Made by a program: the position numbers and the translations under genes. A model generated the notes under the pieces. That model made no database searches. It was given only the letters and a program-made list of their open reading frames with translations, and had not been told where the DNA came from. This document shows, piece by piece, positions 21,578 through 23,591 of a stretch of 23,591 bases of DNA (positions are counted from its first letter, which is position 1; the number at the start of each line of letters is the position of its first letter). The DNA is taken from positions 1-23,591 of the forward strand of contig CALVUB010000001.1 in assembly GCA_944363385.1 (NCBI GenBank), in the 5' to 3' direction. This stretch comes from an uncultured Clostridia bacterium (GTDB lineage: Bacteria > Bacillota > Clostridia > Christensenellales > UBA1242).

Positions 21578-22258
21578 TTAAAAATTTATATAACTTAAAA
21601 GGCTTGACAGGTCGTCTGTCTTCTCAATTGCCTGTGTCCAAATGGCTTTGTTTTGAAAATCTGTGTTTAAAGGATTAATGCAAATGGTGGTGACTCCGCT
21701 TTTAGAAGCATCTTCATCATTGGAAGAATTGCCTACAAAAATCACTTCTTCTTTTTTTAAGTTAATTTTTTCCATTTGTTTTAAAATAAAGTCACTTTTA
21801 TTGGCGGTGTTGGTTTCTGCTAAGACCGCACCATTTATCAAACCATTTTCATCAAAAGTTAATGACAACGCTTCAATTTTGGTTATAAATTTGCTCATAC
21901 TTTTTAATTTTTCATCGATAATATTTTTCACGCCACCCGATAAGATGCAAATTTTTATACCATGTTGATACAAAGTTTTAAAAACTTTTTTGCAATTATT
22001 TAAAAGCTTAGTTTCTTTGGCAAGTGAATAAATCATTGACCTGTTTACGCCATTGGCTCGAAAAATTTTTATGACCTCTCCTACCCACTCTTGATAACTT
22101 ATTTTTCCCTTTTTAAAGGCGTTGTAGTAAAGCCTTTCTTCCTCACTTGTAAGTCCTATTTTATTCCAAATTCTGGTCCATGAGTTGTCTAATTTATGCG
22201 GTTTAGTCAAGGTGCCGTCAAAATCAAAAATTACAAGCTTAGTTTTATTTGCACTCAT
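21578..22258 (-). CDS. HAD-superfamily phosphatase (SerB-like)
   Basis: A 226-aa hydrolase. Seen: motif I VIFDFDGTLT (nucleophile Asp12, acid/base Asp14), an all-helical C1 cap (about 20-95), motif II ILSGG, a motif III Lys (NKSDFIL), and motif IV FVGNSSNDEDAS with the Mg-binding acidic residues. The cap position and GNSxND form fit the phosphoserine phosphatase-like branch, but the substrate cannot be told. Start: the ATG at 22258 has AAGGAG and overlaps the polA end by 14 bases; an ATG seven codons earlier has no binding site. Co-transcribed with polA. The stop is followed by AT-rich DNA with no clear terminator. Confidence 0.9.
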   Translation of the reverse strand: MSANKTKLVIFDFDGTLTKPHKLDNSWTRIWNKIGLTSEEERLYYNAFKKGKISYQEWVGEVIKIFRANGVNRSMIYSLAKETKLLNNCKKVFKTLYQHGIKICILSGGVKNIIDEKLKSMSKFITKIEALSLTFDENGLINGAVLAETNTANKSDFILKQMEKINLKKEEVIFVGNSSNDEDASKSGVTTICINPLNTDFQNKAIWTQAIEKTDDLSSLLSYINF

Positions 22259-23591
22259 AAAGATTTTCTCCTTCGCCAACTGTAACTATAAGAGGCACTT
22301 GAAGTGAGGTTATATTCTCCATTTCAGTTTTTAAGATGTTTTCAACCTGTTGCTCTTCTCCAGAATAGCAATCCACAATAAGTTCGTCATGAATTTGCAG
22401 TATAAGTTTGCTTTTCAAATTTTGCTCTTGAAGGCTGTGAGAAACCTTTATCATAGCAAGTTTTATAATGTCAGAGGCTGTGCCTTGAAGTGGCATATTC
22501 ATAGCAACCCTTTCAGCAAAATTGCGCACTAGGTATTTTGAAGAATTTATGTCAGCAATCAGTCTTCTTCGTCCAAATTTGGTTAAGGCATAGCCATGCT
22601 GTTTTGCAAAAGAGACATTGTTTTCCATAAACTGTTTGACTTTTGGATACCTTTCAAAATAGCTGTCGATATATTCTTTTGCGCTAGCTCTTGTTGACTT
22701 GATATTTTGCGATAAGCCATAGTCGCTTATGCCATAAATAATGCCAAAATTGACCGCCTTTGCATCTCGCCTTTGCATAGAAGTGACATTTTCAAGTGGA
22801 ACATGAAAAATCTGAGAGGCTGTGATTGTGTGTATGTCAAGGCCATTGTTGTATGCCTCAATAAGCTTTTCTTCGCCCGACATATCGGCAAGAAGACGGA
22901 GTTCAATTTGATTGTAGTCAGCAGAAAGCACCCTTCCATTTTCAAACTTAGACACAAAGATTTTTCGAAGTTCTTTACCCTCAGTGTCTCGAGTTGGAAT
23001 GTTTTGAAGGTTTGGCTCACTGCTTGAAAGCCTGCCTGTGTTTGTTAAGGTCTGATTAAAAGTGGTATGAATAACGCTTCCACTATTTTTGCAAATTTCT
23101 TTATAGACATCGATATATGTATTTTTAAGCTTGGCAAGTTTTCTATATTCCAAAATATGCTCAATAATTGGAATGAAAGACAATTCCTCTAAAACCACCT
23201 TTGAAGTTGAGCGCTTTTTGTTGTTGTAGGCTTTTATTCCAAGCTTATCAAAAAGGATGGTGGCTGTTTGCTGTGGCGATTTGATATTAAACTCCTCTCC
23301 AGCCTCGTTATAGATTTCCTCTCTTAGCTTTTCTAGTTTGTCAGTAAAATATTTATCGAGCTCTTCAAGTTTGCTTTCATTGATTTTGAAGCCTTCTTTT
23401 TCCATCTCAAACAAAATTTTGCAAAGAGGAAGTTCAATGTTATAAAAAATATATTTCAGTCCTTCATCCATTTTGCTTAAGTAGTTGTTTAAAAGAGTCA
23501 AACTTTCTTGAGTCTCAATGCTCTTTGGCATGTTTCCGCCAACATTGACAACATAGTTTGCTATCATAACATCAATATAGTTTTCAAGTTT
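22245..23591 (-). CDS. polA: DNA polymerase I, C-terminal 449 residues (5' part beyond the right edge)
   Basis: The frame is open to the window edge, so the N-terminal part lies outside. Seen: the end of the 3'-5' exonuclease-like region (to about residue 40 of the visible part), the thumb, then the family A polymerase motifs: motif A DYNQIELRLLADMSG, motif B RRDAKAVNFGIIYGISDYGL (O-helix with Arg, Lys, Phe, Tyr) and motif C LILQIHDELIVD. All catalytic residues are present. Function: gap filling and Okazaki fragment processing. The 3' end overlaps the HAD phosphatase start by 14 bases. Whether a 5' nuclease domain is present cannot be seen. Confidence 0.97.
   Translation of the reverse strand, partial: KLENYIDVMIANYVVNVGGNMPKSIETQESLTLLNNYLSKMDEGLKYIFYNIELPLCKILFEMEKEGFKINESKLEELDKYFTDKLEKLREEIYNEAGEEFNIKSPQQTATILFDKLGIKAYNNKKRSTSKVVLEELSFIPIIEHILEYRKLAKLKNTYIDVYKEICKNSGSVIHTTFNQTLTNTGRLSSSEPNLQNIPTRDTEGKELRKIFVSKFENGRVLSADYNQIELRLLADMSGEEKLIEAYNNGLDIHTITASQIFHVPLENVTSMQRRDAKAVNFGIIYGISDYGLSQNIKSTRASAKEYIDSYFERYPKVKQFMENNVSFAKQHGYALTKFGRRRLIADINSSKYLVRNFAERVAMNMPLQGTASDIIKLAMIKVSHSLQEQNLKSKLILQIHDELIVDCYSGEEQQVENILKTEMENITSLQVPLIVTVGEGENLYECK

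Noticed and set aside
1..23591. tRNA, rRNA, CRISPR, insertion sequences or phage genes
   Set aside because: No cloverleaf, direct-repeat array, transposase motif or terminal inverted repeats were found on reading both strands.

Overview
The window reads as a chromosomal housekeeping segment of a low-GC Gram-positive bacterium (Bacillota, most likely a Clostridia-type lineage). The support is a T-box leader before thrS, AGGAGG-type ribosome binding sites, near-consensus TTGACA/TATAAT promoters with 16-18 bp spacers, and local gene orders known from Bacillota: rimP-nusA-ylxR-ylxQ, rpsB-tsf-(x)-frr-uppS-cdsA-rseP, ytxC-thrS, ruvX-DUF1292, and yajC/TIGR04086/secD/secF. All genes but one lie on the minus strand. 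I see no insertion sequence, prophage, CRISPR array, rRNA or tRNA gene.

Layout in transcription order (right to left). The 3' part of polA is followed by an overlapping HAD phosphatase. Next come ruvX with a DUF1292 gene, a 43-codon basic microprotein, and a divergent plus-strand lipoprotein with one InlB-B-like repeat. A YtxC-like gene, thrS with its T-box leader, a 23-codon membrane microprotein coupled to yajC, and a 252-aa protein of unknown function with a candidate Cys/His/Asp triad follow. Then come a TIGR04086-like membrane protein, secD-secF, rpsB-tsf behind a structured leader, a 915-aa helical-repeat protein, and frr-uppS-cdsA-rseP. The left end holds a PolC-derived N-terminal/OB/exonuclease protein without a polymerase domain, then rimP-nusA-ylxR and the start of ylxQ.

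The genes serve translation (thrS, rpsB, tsf, frr, rimP), transcription elongation (nusA), protein export (yajC, secD, secF), undecaprenyl and phospholipid precursor synthesis (uppS, cdsA), intramembrane proteolysis (rseP) and DNA replication or repair (polA, ruvX, the PolC-derived exonuclease).

The most unusual parts are four. (1) The polC locus holds only NTD, OB and DEDDh exonuclease; its reading frame is broken at a T7 run where skipping one base restores a 517-codon frame, and its promoter predicts a leaderless mRNA. (2) A 915-aa protein with mTERF-like helical repeats sits where pyrH is normally found between tsf and frr. (3) yajC has an in-frame TAG followed by 24 more codons of the same Lys/Glu-rich composition, ending directly at the terminator. 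(4) Two microproteins (23 and 43 aa) with strong ribosome binding sites would be missed by length-filtered gene callers. All functional statements rest on motif reading and synteny; no database search was possible.
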